Source of the DNA: Straminergon stramineum
Lineage: Eukaryota > Streptophyta > Bryopsida > Hypnales > Calliergonaceae
NCBI GenBank assembly: GCA_963920665.1
Contig: OY987267.1
Span: 12,338,001-12,402,000, forward strand
Direction of reading: 5' to 3'
DNA: 64,000 nucleotides
Shown here: positions 11,872 to 23,039 of the stretch, piece after piece
Numbering within the stretch: the first letter of the stretch is position 1
Layout: each line of letters opens with the position of its first letter
Position numbers and translations under genes: made by a program
Notes under the pieces: model-generated
What the model saw: the letters and a program-made list of their open reading frames with translations, nothing else
What the model was told of the DNA's origin: nothing
The model's database searches: none

Positions 11872-14642
11872 CATAGGTGTGAAACGCTTGAGTGCTCTGT
11901 ATGAGCTTGAATATTGGCAGGTGAAGACTGAATGACCATGTATGTTAGACATTCACATACATTCCTTGTGTCACAATAGACATAGCATTGACCACGTTCA
12001 TTCTTTGTAAATGCTTGTTCAATCCACATTGACATTTTCTTTCATGTCGAAAGAGACATCCTTCATAATAGACTAACATTGTTGTGGACAGCTTTCACCG
12101 CTTGGGTGCAATGCAAAAAGGAACGTGTGCATTGAATTCCACAATAGGATAGTCCTGCAAGAAAAGTTCATGTCATGTACAAGCATTCTTTTTTGTGAAA
12201 ATTGAACGCTCGAAACTATGATTTCGCTGTCTAAAAGATTTTGTGCATATGTTCTGCAGAATTTGCTAGATTGACACATCTTAGACGCTATGCACTGTGA
12301 GAAAAATTTGTGCAAAAATATGGTGAAGACCCTTATGGGAATTCATGATAGTCCTGGAAGTCGGGTTGATGCGGAGGACTTGGGCATTTGTGAGGAGATA
12401 TGGCTGCAACCTCCACGAAGGCAACATGATGAGTACTATATGCCACACGCCCCTTATGTATTGAAGCCAAATGAACGCAAAGAGTTTGTAGAAATTGTTT
12501 CTAATATTCGAACCCCAACGAACTACGTGGGGAGCATTCACAAGCGCTTAGTGGATGGGAAACTCCAGTACATGAAAACACATGATTATCATGTTCTCAT
12601 GCAACAGGTTAGTAGAGCTCTTATAGTGCTCATGTGTCTTATGTAAGTGGTTTTATGTAGGCAAGTTCTAGAAGAGGGTATTGTAACCATTAAACCCTAG
12701 AACGTGATAGACTGTTGCCGCATGTGACATTCATCGTGGGGACAGGGTAGGTCACAGACGATGTTTTGTATAACACATATCTGGACATGCCTGTCTAGCC
12801 TTGGTCTTTGTTGATGTCTTCAAGACTGCTTACTAAGGGCAGTCACCTTGGGCATTTGCCCAATGAAGGACTTGGTTGAAGTTTGGGATGATCAAAAGTA
12901 ATCTTTCTTGTTGTGATGACACATGCTTTGCAGATTCTTCCTGTGGCGGTTCGCAACATACTCGACGAAAGTGTGCACTTAGCTATAATTAAAATGAGCA
13001 GAGTATTCCAAAGACTTTGTGCGAAAGAGGTACGACTGGCAGACGAACAGGATATGATGCGTAATGTGGTCATGGCAACGTGCGTGCTAGAGAAGGAATT
13101 TCCCCCAACATTTCTTAATGTCATGAAATATTTGCCTGTACATCTAGTGGAGCAATTGTTCAGATGCGGTCCAGTGCATTGCCGGTGGATGTATCTGATA
13201 GAGCGATACATGAAGACATTGAAGGACTACGACAGAACATTTGCACATCTAGAGGGTAGCATTGCTGAAGGCTATCGAACGGATGACACACTTGGATTTT
13301 GCACAGAGTACATGCATCAGTATAGAGGAATAGTGCATCGTGTGTGGGATGCGGAAGAAGATGCCACCATGAACGATGAGATTCTTCGTTGCAACTCCCA
13401 ACAAAAGCGGAAGATGTCCGATGAATTCCGGAACTATGCACATGCCTTTGTTTTGGACAATGCAACGTGCTTGGACCAATGGCGACAGTGAGTGCAAGAA
13501 AACAGTCATTGATGTCTTTTGTAATTGTTGTCATGAATCACCCTATGTGTTTCTGAACATTTTCGTGTTCCTTGCCACGCATTTGTTAACATCAACTTTC
13601 ATGTGCTATGTCTTCTGTGACATGGCCAGTGCAAAGAGTCCTAAGATACTATTTCTTGTCGTGTCCTCTCTGACATCCTATGTGATGCAGGTTTGTTCAA
13701 GGGCATGTTAGAGAAGACGTTTCCACTGTTTCAAAAGTCGTCGCTATTACATGTGAGGTCCATGCAATCTTATAGACCATGCTTGAAATGTGCTACAGGG
13801 AATATATGGAGGCTAGAGGTCAGCGTTGGGAAGAGAGGGAGGCATTTCGAAGACAATTTCTTCGTCGCCATGCTTCAATGGCTGTGCAATACCCAATAGA
13901 ACTTTATGATTTGCCATCTTTTGCATCGTGTTTCAGTGCATGAGTGCGAAGTCTACAAGATGCGAGTGAGCATGTGGATGATGATGTTGTACAGTATGGG
14001 CAGCCTCCTTAGCGATATGCTATCTCACATCGCCAAATGTATGCCTTCGGCACCCACTTCCGTGTTCGTAGTGCTAAAGGTGGCCTCATCACGTGCGACT
14101 TGTGTGTTGTGGCATCTTTCACTTGACAAGTACGATGGGGGCTTCACAATAGGCGACCCATAGAGAGAACCGATGACTATGTGGGGTACATCGAAGAGAT
14201 TCTTGAGTTGGACTATAGGAATCATTGCACCACCGTGTTGGTATGTGATTGGGTAAAGGCAACTTGGGATCCTCGATTTCCAAACATTCAACGAGATAGA
14301 TATGGCTTCACTATGGCAAACTTCAACCGCATGGATGGCAAGGTTCACTCCGACTCTTTTGCATTCCCATTGCAGTGTCAACAGGTGTTCTTTTCGGATG
14401 ATCCACACCGATAGGGTTGGAAAGTTGTGTGCCGGACAGACGTGAGGGGTAGACGCGGGCAAATAGAAATCAACCAATCCATCCCTCGCATCATTGATGT
14501 AGGAAATGATGAGGACTTCATAGGTTTGCAACTAGAAATGCTAGACTTAGAGCCTATCAAAGAAGCTGCAACAGTTGGTGGTATATACATCCCACCATCA
14601 ACGAAGGATCCCACACAAGAAAAAGCTGAAGCGACCCAGTAG

Positions 14643-16789
14643 GACTAGCCATGGTCTTCTGTAGTAGCACTGATGCTGGAGAGGTCTCAACCAAAATTAC
14701 AGTTAACAATGTCAAAGCAGATGTCATGTTGGATACACTAAGCATGTTGTCACGGATGTCAAAGTGTGCATCAACAAGGACGTCTTAAGTATCATGAAAA
14801 ATGAAATGAGCTTAATGACAATGATACATTCAGAGCATGTTCTCTTCTAGGATTACTTATTCATTTTCATATTCCATGTGACGATGACATATCTGGTTTA
14901 TTTTGGAATTTTATTTCTAAACTATTTTGTAGATTTTTATTTGTTGTAAACTGTCTCATGCATTTCTTGCCCTAGACTTTGGTAACTGACGGCCTTCTTC
15001 ATGCTATTGATGTTCTTTGACGTTTCTTTCAACTGAAAGAGTGTTTTTCATATTCAGTAATTTGTATGACAAAGAAGTCATCAATTTCTTTGTGGAATTA
15101 TGACTTTCTCAGGTCCTTATTTAATCTTCTAATTTTTTTCCAAAGACCATTATGGGTTTGAAGAAGGTTCTCATCTATATATGCAGTTATGCACTGATAT
15201 GGTGAGTAGCATCTTCAAGAATTTCTGAAATTGTTCTTCAAAATTGCCATTTTCTTGAAGGTAGTCTTCTTCCCATCAATGAAATGCTACACCATACTTG
15301 AGAGGGAGAAAATTGGATAGGTATAAGGACATCCATTTCTATCCATATTTCACAACTGTGTAGTTTGTAATTTCTCTCATAATGAAGAACTACAAGTGTT
15401 CCCATTCCTTCACCCATCCTACTTTTTTACTTTACACTTTCTTTGACAAAATTATTTTCTTATGAAGATGTATCCCACCATAATTTTCAAAACAACAAGT
15501 GTGTTTGTTTTTGAGACAGGTAGAGGACCATAGTGAAGGCCAAGAAAGTGGCAATTGAAAAAAATGGGTAATGGAAAAAAGGGTCAGGGTTATTATTTAA
15601 TTTAAAAAAGCAAGAGACCTTATCAATGTTTGTATATTCTTAGTGAATGAAAGTTTTCATGAGAATAAGGTGACGAATTTTTTTTGGACAAAGACCAATC
15701 GCCAACCATTAGTAAAATTGAGTATTCCTATTTTCCAAAGAACATCCTTTTTTTTATTTAGTACCCATTTCCTGGAATTGTATATATAGTTGTAGTACTT
15801 CTGTAAAAGAAGTCATGCTTTCTATCTTGGCTTCATCCTCTATTAAGAAACAAAGTTACATTTTGTTATTGAGTGTCGCTATTAATTTTATGAAACTCAT
15901 AAAGAGTATCCATTAGAGCTTCCTTTATTACAGCAACCTACTTACTTGTACATGAGTGGAACTACCAATTTCTTCCTATCAACAATTTCCTGACGTTTCT
16001 GGGGGAAGAAGACTACCCTTTCTTTTCCATTCATCAGTTGTGGCATTAACAAGGTTTCCAATTTTTTTTAGAGTGACCATGACCCTTTTTTCCATTACCC
16101 ATTTTTTAGGATAGACACTTTTTAGGCCATCCATAAAGTGCAAGATCTATGTAATAAATGAAGCCACAGTTGTTGTTTCCATAAATATGGCAAGGTATAT
16201 GAACATGCCCATGGATGTTTGTTATTTCTTTTTCCAATTTTCTTCCCAATTTTTTTTCTATTTTTCAAGTCAATGGCCATTTAACCATTTATTTCCTCAA
16301 ATTCAAGTGGCTAAACCTTCTATGCCTACGCTCCAACGAAATTTGCTCAAGCAACACATGTCATCAGCTCCTTAAAAGGCAACAAATTCTGACTACAAAT
16401 CACTCCTACAACCACTACTACAACATCCATCCAAGAAATTTTTTTGGGGGGCCACCAAAACACCTGCCCATCCCTACATTTTTCCCTTCTGGTTAGTGTT
16501 TTACCTCAGGCAGCAATGACTTTTCAAAATTTACCGGTAGTGAAAACAAACGCAATGGCTAATGTGGCCTTCTCTTATTTTTGTGACGTCAAAAAAAATC
16601 TCAATATGTTCTCTTTGACGTAGTCAGAAACAAGTCTATCTCAAGTGACGTTCATGCGTTTTCCCACCAACATGACTATGTTTTTCACAACATCCAATAA
16701 AATTCACAATACCCTGGTTGGAAACCAGCTAACACATTGACGTCTTGAAAAACACGACGCGTTTTTGGCTAACGACACCAAAAACGCGC
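14643..16789. other. CACTA 3' non-coding region
   Basis: No gene is supported. It contains two inverted-repeat pairs described separately (15557-16107, and GTAGTCTTCTTCCC near 15262 against GGGAAGAAGACTAC near 16003). Small open frames at 16187-16496 are Phe/Ser/Pro-rich and carry no family signal. The last 250 bp again hold GACGTC/GACGT words, as at the left end. Confidence 0.55.
15557..16107. repeat. Inverted repeat pair of about 30 bp, 551 bp apart end to end, inside CACTA
   Basis: AAAATGGGTAATGGAAAAAA followed by GGGTCAGGGT on the left (15557-15590) is mirrored on the right (16075-16107) as ACCATGACCC then TTTTTTCCATTACCCATTTT. This could be a small non-autonomous TIR element nested in the CACTA element. 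I could not find a convincing target duplication beside it, so an internal hairpin of the CACTA element itself remains possible. Confidence 0.5.
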
Positions 16790-16805
16790 TTTTCTTATAG
16801 TGATG
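16790..16805. repeat. Right end of CACTA element: TIR plus target duplication ATG
   Basis: TTTTCTTATAGTG (16790-16802) is the exact reverse complement of the left 13-bp terminus. It is followed by ATG (16803-16805), matching the left duplication. Confidence 0.95.
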
Positions 16806-17240
16806 TCAAAGAAATTTACATTGATTATCTTAGCCAAAGTCAATTTGTCATCCATGAGTGTGGAGAGCAACTCTTGTTTTCAACTAAATACCTTAGAATA
16901 TAGTGTGGAATGTTGTATTACTTGAATACCCAATGTTGGACTAGTCATTTCATTGTTGATGAGAATCATGAAAATACTTGCAATGATGGTCTGTTTTTCC
17001 AACTGTAAGTTCGTAACTTGTTGTGTGTCCATGCCGATGATCCAAAATCCCTACCAGATGTCGTTTTTGTGATAGTCCACAATTCATAGCTAGGGAGATT
17101 AGACCTATTTTCACATTTACACATATTTGTATAGACTATAGAATTTTGCGATAATCAGGATGAGAGATTAGTGGGTGGGGGGAGCATGGCTAATATGGTC
17201 CCAATGCTTACTAAACTTTGTAAACCCCGTTCTTGCAGTT
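16803..17240 (+). pseudogene. F-box/kelch-like protein pseudogene, 3' part
   Basis: If the CACTA element and one ATG are removed, the frame from the left part continues here as GTC-AAA-GAA (16805 onward). It stays readable to about 17240 with only a few stops, the first ending near 16900. Residue runs such as 'LLFSTKY', 'TSHFIVDEN' and 'SLPDVVFVIVHN' look protein-like, but I cannot assign a kelch blade with confidence. The frame continuity across 14 kb of inserted DNA is the main evidence that this is the other half of the same gene. Confidence 0.5.
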
Positions 17241-20200
17241 TTAAGTTCTAGCGCATCGGTTCCCTACTGGCATTACTACACGGAGAACCAAGTTAGATAC
17301 CTCAAAAAACACTAAGTGATATAATTTTATAGGCAATTAATTCAGAAGGATCCAACTTCAACTTGTGACATCTTCATGGCTATCCAACCTTTCAATCTAT
17401 CTATGAAAGTACTTGAGGTATCGATTGATCAAAATAGAGTTATTAGAGAGCCATCGTCATTTTTGAATCTATGAAATATCTTTAGTTTTCAAGAGAAGAA
17501 GCTATTGGAGATTTGGACAAAAAATTGGCAGTTGCTCAACATCCACCTAGCTAGTAGTACTAGTAGAAAACATTTTCAAATGCTCAACTAGCAGTTCTTA
17601 AAGTTCTCTAGCTCCAATCTACCATACAAAGTTGTGATCTTTACTACAATTGTGTGGGGAGAAAAATCATCAATTATAATTCATGTTATTTTAGAAATTG
17701 GTTAGATTCATTGCAAAGTTCATCAAAAGGGTCTGAAGACTATATTGTACATGTTGCCCATACCCTTCAATTACAATTGCAAATCACTCCATCAATCCTA
17801 AAAGCTCTAGCTAGCTTCAGCTTTGTGCATCACATGTTATTCTTGAGAAACCCTCAATATCATATTAACCCATTTAAAAGCAGGAAAGTTGTTGACCTCG
17901 CACATCTGCAAACCTTGAATGCATAACACAAATGCCTCCCGCCAAAGTGCATCAGAAATAAAGTATAACCTTAGATCCTTTGTGCTTGCAATATGCAATT
18001 GTTAGAGTTCACTGAATTCATGATACAATCAATGATTAGTTTGTTGGATTTCTCACTATCAAGTATTGTTTGTATACTTCATGATTGTGTAAGAGATGCC
18101 TCCTATATGCACTCTACTACAAATGTAAGTCTGGAGAATGTCACATAACTAACCTTAAGTTTGTATCTGACGAGTACTTGTGCATTATCACCACAATCAA
18201 GGTGAAAAAGAGTCACCATAAGCAAATACTTTTCTTAAATTTGGTCCTAAAGTTGCAGTGAAGTTAGTTCATTCATCTGTGAAAGAGTCATGCAATTGTG
18301 ACGATTCAATGTCTATGCTACGTTGCTTCTGAGATATTGTTTTGGTCACACTATGCAAAATGAAAATCATCCTCAAGGTTGTGTAATACTACCTTGGTTG
18401 GAAAGAGTATAACCATTCTCAATGGTGATTGCACTAAGAATGGATATACTATTTCCAAATGGAGGTAGTAAGAATACACAAAACTAAGAGTGTTGTATGG
18501 GTCTCTATATATACTAGCCTGCACATATTAGGGGGGAAATGTATGCATGTCAAATGACAAGAATACTCTTCACATTCGAGGTTTTCATCAAGAATGTTGG
18601 ATGAAATAATTGGATGTTATTTCTTTAGGATAAAAGCGTGACAAATTTTGTCACAAGATATGTGATACTACATATGTAATAAAATATATTACAAAGGGGA
18701 CTTGCACTACATTTTCATTGGTTATATATACCAATGGTTATATAATCATCTTTACTAAGCACAATTTAGCTAGCCTTCTATATTTGTACTCAAGTAAGTT
18801 TTGTGAAAGGTTCTCATTGTTGATACTCTTATAGCAAAAAGTGAAAATAAATTGGTAAATATTACAAAAGAAATCCATTAGTTTTGGATTTTTTTTTCAC
18901 AAGGTAGATAAAGCAATTGAGAATAATGTGAAAAAATTTCAAGTAATTCTTTTTTTTACACGCAAGATACCTTTGGTAATGATTCTAGGGAAGAAGGGCC
19001 TTCTTTGGGTTTAATGGTAACCTTGTGTATTGCAAGGGCATTTTTACAAGTTTGTTAGTAACATGCTTGAAATAGAAACCATCTTCAAGAATATTTTTTC
19101 ATATGATTATTTATGCCATCATTTTACTTATAGTGTTTAGAATTTTAGTTGTCAAATATCAATGGCACTTGATCATTGGACTTACTTAAATATACAAGAC
19201 CCATGACAATGATTCCCCTTCAACTAATGACATCCAATTGAACTTATCACTAGCAAGTTCATTTCATGTGCTTGTTGTTACTATTTTTCATAATTTTGAG
19301 TGAAATAATCAAATCATTGTAATTTGAAAATTGCAACAGTTATGTAAATTTTTTATCTTAGTAAATATATATGTGTAAATAAGAAAAATATACTTTTGGT
19401 GTAAACTTCAAACAAAAATTTGAAGCAGGAAATAAAATTTGAAGTTGAAAAAAGCACGAGTGAATTGTATTTAAAACACATGGAGCATACAATTGCAATA
19501 TCTTGATCTAAAAATATTAAAAATGAAAAAGAAAAAAAACTTTAGAGGCTTCCATTTTCTTAATCTTAATCATATCAATGTAAAATATTGGTATCTTGAA
19601 AGGTAAAAACTTTGACTTTCCCTAAGCCTTGTACATCCAACTTTTGGTAAAATTGAGTTTGCAAGGACCTTTGGAGCTTAACTATTTCATAATCATAAGT
19701 AGCCACATTTACAAAAAAAAATAACTTCCTCCACATTGGAATTAGTATCTATTTAGTAAGATTTGTATTACAATTTTCCCAATAATCCTTCACAACTTGC
19801 AAAACAATCCTTTCTTTTCTATTTTTTTCTTTGATACTACTCACTCTCAAGGTAGACAAAGTTAATGCATGTCTATCTTGAAGGTAGCATTTACACTAAA
19901 TTCCATAAACTAACTTAGTTCTAGAATCACTGGTGGAGATGCTCTACTCAAGCACTAACTTAATCATATCACTATTATGAACCAGGTCACTTTTCATTAC
20001 CTGAAGTAGTGACAATTGGTGGGGTGAGTGGAAAAAATCACAAACATCAAAAAGTGGGATCACCTTGACTAAGTTACTAACATTAGATAATTTTCAGTGA
20101 GAAGCAACACATGTCTGGATCTCCACAATGAAAAACGATGGGCTTCACTCTAGTGTACTGAAATAGTGTTGTTCGGAAAAGATACATTTCCTGTAGTCAC

Positions 20201-20689
20201 ACAATTAATGCAGGAAGGCCGACGCTTCTAGCGGAATCAGTAAACACCGGCCAATTTGACCATCAATACGTTAAGTCATTGCAGGCTGCCCTCATTCATT
20301 GATTCCCCTCAACCGGCTTTGCATGTTTACAATCAGCTAAGCTTACTGCAATTTCCTGAAATCAACTCTGGAGGTCAGAATCTCCAACAACAAGACGAGG
20401 GATTGCACCCAAAAAAATTAATTTGGCTTAAAAATGGTGAGAATCCACGAAGGTTTTTTTGTCAAGAAACTTCGAATTAAAAAAAAAATTGTGGATGAAA
20501 TTTCCAAATTGTGGATGAAAATAGAATTAGGGATATGTGATATGTGTTAATGTGATATTTTCTATTCAATATGTGAAAATGATTGTTGAAATTTGGGGCA
20601 CCACTACAACATTTTATATTGCCACTTTGGTACTTCATAAAAAAATGAAAAAAAAAAAAAGTATTGGTGGAGATCCAATCTAAGGTAAA
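17241..20689. other. AT-rich stretch without a recognisable gene
   Basis: No long frame or known domain is seen. A 90-codon open frame at 17654-17926 has no family features. The stretch 18000-18850 can be read as protein-like fragments in shifting frames, so an old dead gene is possible. No RNA gene or element ends were found. Confidence 0.5.
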
Positions 20690-21065
20690 GATTGGACTAG
20701 GGCCTCATTTGCGCAAGATAGGGTGACCTATTTTCATGAACATTGAGGGGAATATGATGCCGACTAGGACCTTCATTTTTGTGTGATGAATAACACATTG
20801 ACACGTAATAAAGTTGCTAAGACCAATTATTAATTTTTTTGCTTCTTAGAAATAGTCAATTTTGCCTGTAGATTGCGAACAAGTCGAATTGTAATCTATA
20901 CTCCCTTCATTTCTACTAATTCCAAACTTGATGGAAATTTTTTTTTAAAAATGAGTGCAATCTTCATTATTAATATTCTTTGATTGGAGAAAATTACCCC
21001 CACTCCAAATCATTGCTTCAATCAAACATATCAACTAAAATGCTTCACAGTGTTAGAAATAGGTC
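20690..21065 (+). repeat. Dispersed repeat, copy 1
   Basis: This segment is clearly similar, in the same orientation, to 63290-63620. Shared blocks include 'ACACATTGACAC', 'GTGCAATCTTCATTATT', 'GGAATATGATG' and 'GAAATAGGTCATATA', in the same order and spacing with scattered differences and small indels. No coding sequence is evident. It is probably a fragment of a non-autonomous or long-dead transposon. Confidence 0.7.
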
Positions 21066-21589
21066 ATATATTATATAAGATTTTGGGACAAGGGAGGCAC
21101 ATATGTCATTTTTTATTGCAATAAGAAATAACATATTGATTAAGCCCTCATATTTACTCCAAGGTGACCTCCTTGTCAATGGCAAGGGGTTTTGTTTTCT
21201 CCATCAAACAAGATGATTGTGCTTAGGCTATAGATATTGGTAGAAAGACCTTATAGGCACAACGAGTCCAATAAGTGAAACCATCATTTTGGCTATTCCT
21301 TGGGGATAGCTTTAAGATATTTCAGTCCATTTATTAGGTCTTTTGGATAGATGAATCTGTTTGTATTGATATATGAATCAATGATGGTGGTATTTGTGAA
21401 GAAACGTATTGAAGACTCTCATCATTATTGTAACATTTTTTGAAGAAGGTACACATGCCTACAAGCATGTTGAATCAAGAAGCTATGGGATAATACTAAG
21501 GGGGGCCATTAGTAGGGATTCAAGGCCACAGGAGGGCCGTTTCAAGCTTGTTCCCTTGGCGGTGAACCAATGTCTACTAGTCAGAATAT

Positions 21590-21645
21590 AAAATATTTAA
21601 AATATATATTTTAATCAAATATATATATATATATAATTTTCTTTA
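21590..21645. repeat. AT-rich microsatellite-like run
   Basis: The sequence is almost pure A/T with a short (AT)n core near 21621-21635. It is low complexity and has no further signal. Confidence 0.7.
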
Positions 21646-21814
21646 AAAAAATCTTTTAAAATTAAATAAATAATTAAATATTAATATCTGATATGGCAAT
21701 CTCCTGATTATGTCAAATAGCTTATTCGGTAGATTTTCCATGTTTCCCATAGTCTAGGAACTATTGGGAACTTTCAACCTTGTTGAGGCCAGAAAAAATA
21801 TCTAATGATTTATT

Positions 21815-22003
21815 TTGGACAATGCAAAAAGTGAATTTTATTTGAGTCATGTAGTTGTTTATATTTATGTAATGGATGAAAAAAATGCAGATGAAACTTT
21901 AATTATTCCTCCAAATGAATGTATATTCATTCCCAGAAGAGCGATATTTTCCTTAGAATATGTATCTAATCAACAATTTCAACAACTAAAAATGGGAGAA
22001 TAG
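21815..22003 (+). CDS. Unrecognised short open frame
   Basis: This is a 62-codon frame with residue runs such as 'VVVYIYVMDEKNADETLIIPP'. It has a protein-like composition, but I recognise no family and see no promoter or splice context. It could be a fragment of a retroelement polyprotein or chance. Note that it ends about 85 bp before a TTAA-flanked element. Confidence 0.12.
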   Translation: MDNAKSEFYLSHVVVYIYVMDEKNADETLIIPPNECIFIPRRAIFSLEYVSNQQFQQLKMGE

Positions 22004-22090
22004 AGCACCTAATATTGCTTCAAAAGAATTTATTTCTTTTTCAGCTAAATATTGCTCCAAAAAAAATGTTGGCCAATATTTTGATTTTAA

Positions 22091-23035
22091 CCCCTAAATG
22101 TATTTGACTATGTTTTCACCAAAAACACTCCAAAACTGTCATCTCTAGTACAAGTACCAAATTTTAGAAAAAATACATTTTTGGACAAATGTAACCGTAG
22201 GATCTTGTAGAAATATGGTTTGGGAAGATGTGGAAAAAATTTCAGAAATTTCCACCGTTTGGATTGTAAGATATTAGCATTTGAAGTGATAAAAAGCCAT
22301 TTTTTGGCCCTGCGAAAATCCGGGCAGATGCACTCCACAAGGTCAGATCATTATGAAAAAATGTCACAAATGGTTGTAACTCTTTGGATTAATTCTTCAA
22401 GTCATGTTGGCTACATGCTTGAAAAATTTTAGATCATTTGGAATTGTACAACATATAGGAAAAAAATAGTAAGTTGAAAGAAGTAGAAAATGATTCAAAA
22501 TACTAAATTGTTAATCATTTATTTATGGAATTGAAAAATGACAATCCCAATGGTGAAATTGTTGTAATAAACAATCTACACCTCGAGTTTTTATTTTTTT
22601 CCAAAAATATTAAAAATTGAGTGAAATAAAGGTCTTCAAAGTTTATTTTAGAGTAGAGATTCCATTACTACCCACAAACTATCCACAACTAAAACTCTTC
22701 ATAACTTTCATCTCATAAATCAAAATGGAATGATTCAAAGCTTTCCATGTATATAAAAATCAGGAAAACAAATTTCAAATTTTTATTTTTAAAAAAAGTG
22801 ATTTTTAAAGAAGTTTTTTTTGCTGCCCGAGCTGCCCGCCGAGCAATGAAAACAGCATATCATACAATAACTTTTTAACCATGTATTCAAAAGTTATGAA
22901 AATTGTTGGATCTTCAAGCTACTCCTCGGGCAAATGTTGTGTGAAAATTTTTAAGAAAATAAATAAAAATTCCATCCGTAGTGAGCTGCCCAAAATCGCT
23001 ATGTTGCCAAAATACACCGTTTGGTCCTTTAGGGG
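22091..23035. mobile_element. TTAA-flanked inverted-repeat element, copy 1
   Basis: TTAA occurs at 22087-22090 and 23036-23039. The segment between begins CCCCTAAATG and ends TTTGGTCCTTTAGGGG, so the terminal inverted repeat is CCCCTAAA, with weaker similarity beyond. The same termini bound the segment 25351-41284, which argues for a real family. TTAA target duplication with CCC-starting ends is the hallmark of the piggyBac superfamily, but no transposase is present, so that name is only a hypothesis. The interior is non-coding and contains phrases similar to 40760-41280. Confidence 0.6.
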
Positions 23036-23039
23036 TTAA

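Larger units (their letters stand above)
8805..14642 (+). pseudogene. CACTA transposase (Transposase_21 / TNP2-like) pseudogene with introns and an inserted LTR-like element
   Basis: The ATG at 8805 opens a zinc-binding-like N-terminus ('CLCRDC', 8961-8978) followed in the same frame, after TGA stops at 8988 and 9033, by the long Transposase_21 region 9045-10481. That region includes 'YPGSK', 'CPQCSRAQW', 'FPLIPRLKR', 'RLALALDGVNPF', 'IDVFIRPLLKEL' and a CxCC motif. Two more stops lie at 10479-10484, and the exon is then split by the 1,320-bp element at 10547-11866. Likely introns are 11921-12259, 12608-12933 and 13488-13690 (GT...AG, matching breaks in family similarity). Downstream exons give 'HCEKNLCKN', a DUF4218-like block (about 13080-13280, 'VHLVEQLFRCGPVHCRWMY') and a DUF4216-like block (about 14180-14430, 'YGFTMANFNR', 'QQVFFSDDP'). 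The family cuts and pastes CACTA elements. A stop at 12272 and others make this copy non-functional. Confidence 0.85.
2625..16802 (+). mobile_element. CACTA (En/Spm-type) DNA transposon, complete ends, nested insertion inside
   Basis: The element spans 14,178 bp including a 1,320-bp LTR-like insertion. Its ends are perfect 13-bp inverted repeats (CACTATAAGAAAA), and it is bordered by a 3-bp ATG duplication. It carries a plus-strand transposase gene (8805-14642) and a minus-strand gene with Transposase_24-like segments (4395-7251). The two face away from each other around 7.3-8.8 kb. Short GATGTC/GACATC and GACGTC words recur in the first 700 bp, through the minus-strand gene region and near the right end. 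Such subterminal repeats are typical binding sites for the accessory protein of CACTA elements. Both genes carry stops, so this copy is unlikely to be autonomous. It inserted into an F-box gene in coding frame. Confidence 0.93.
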
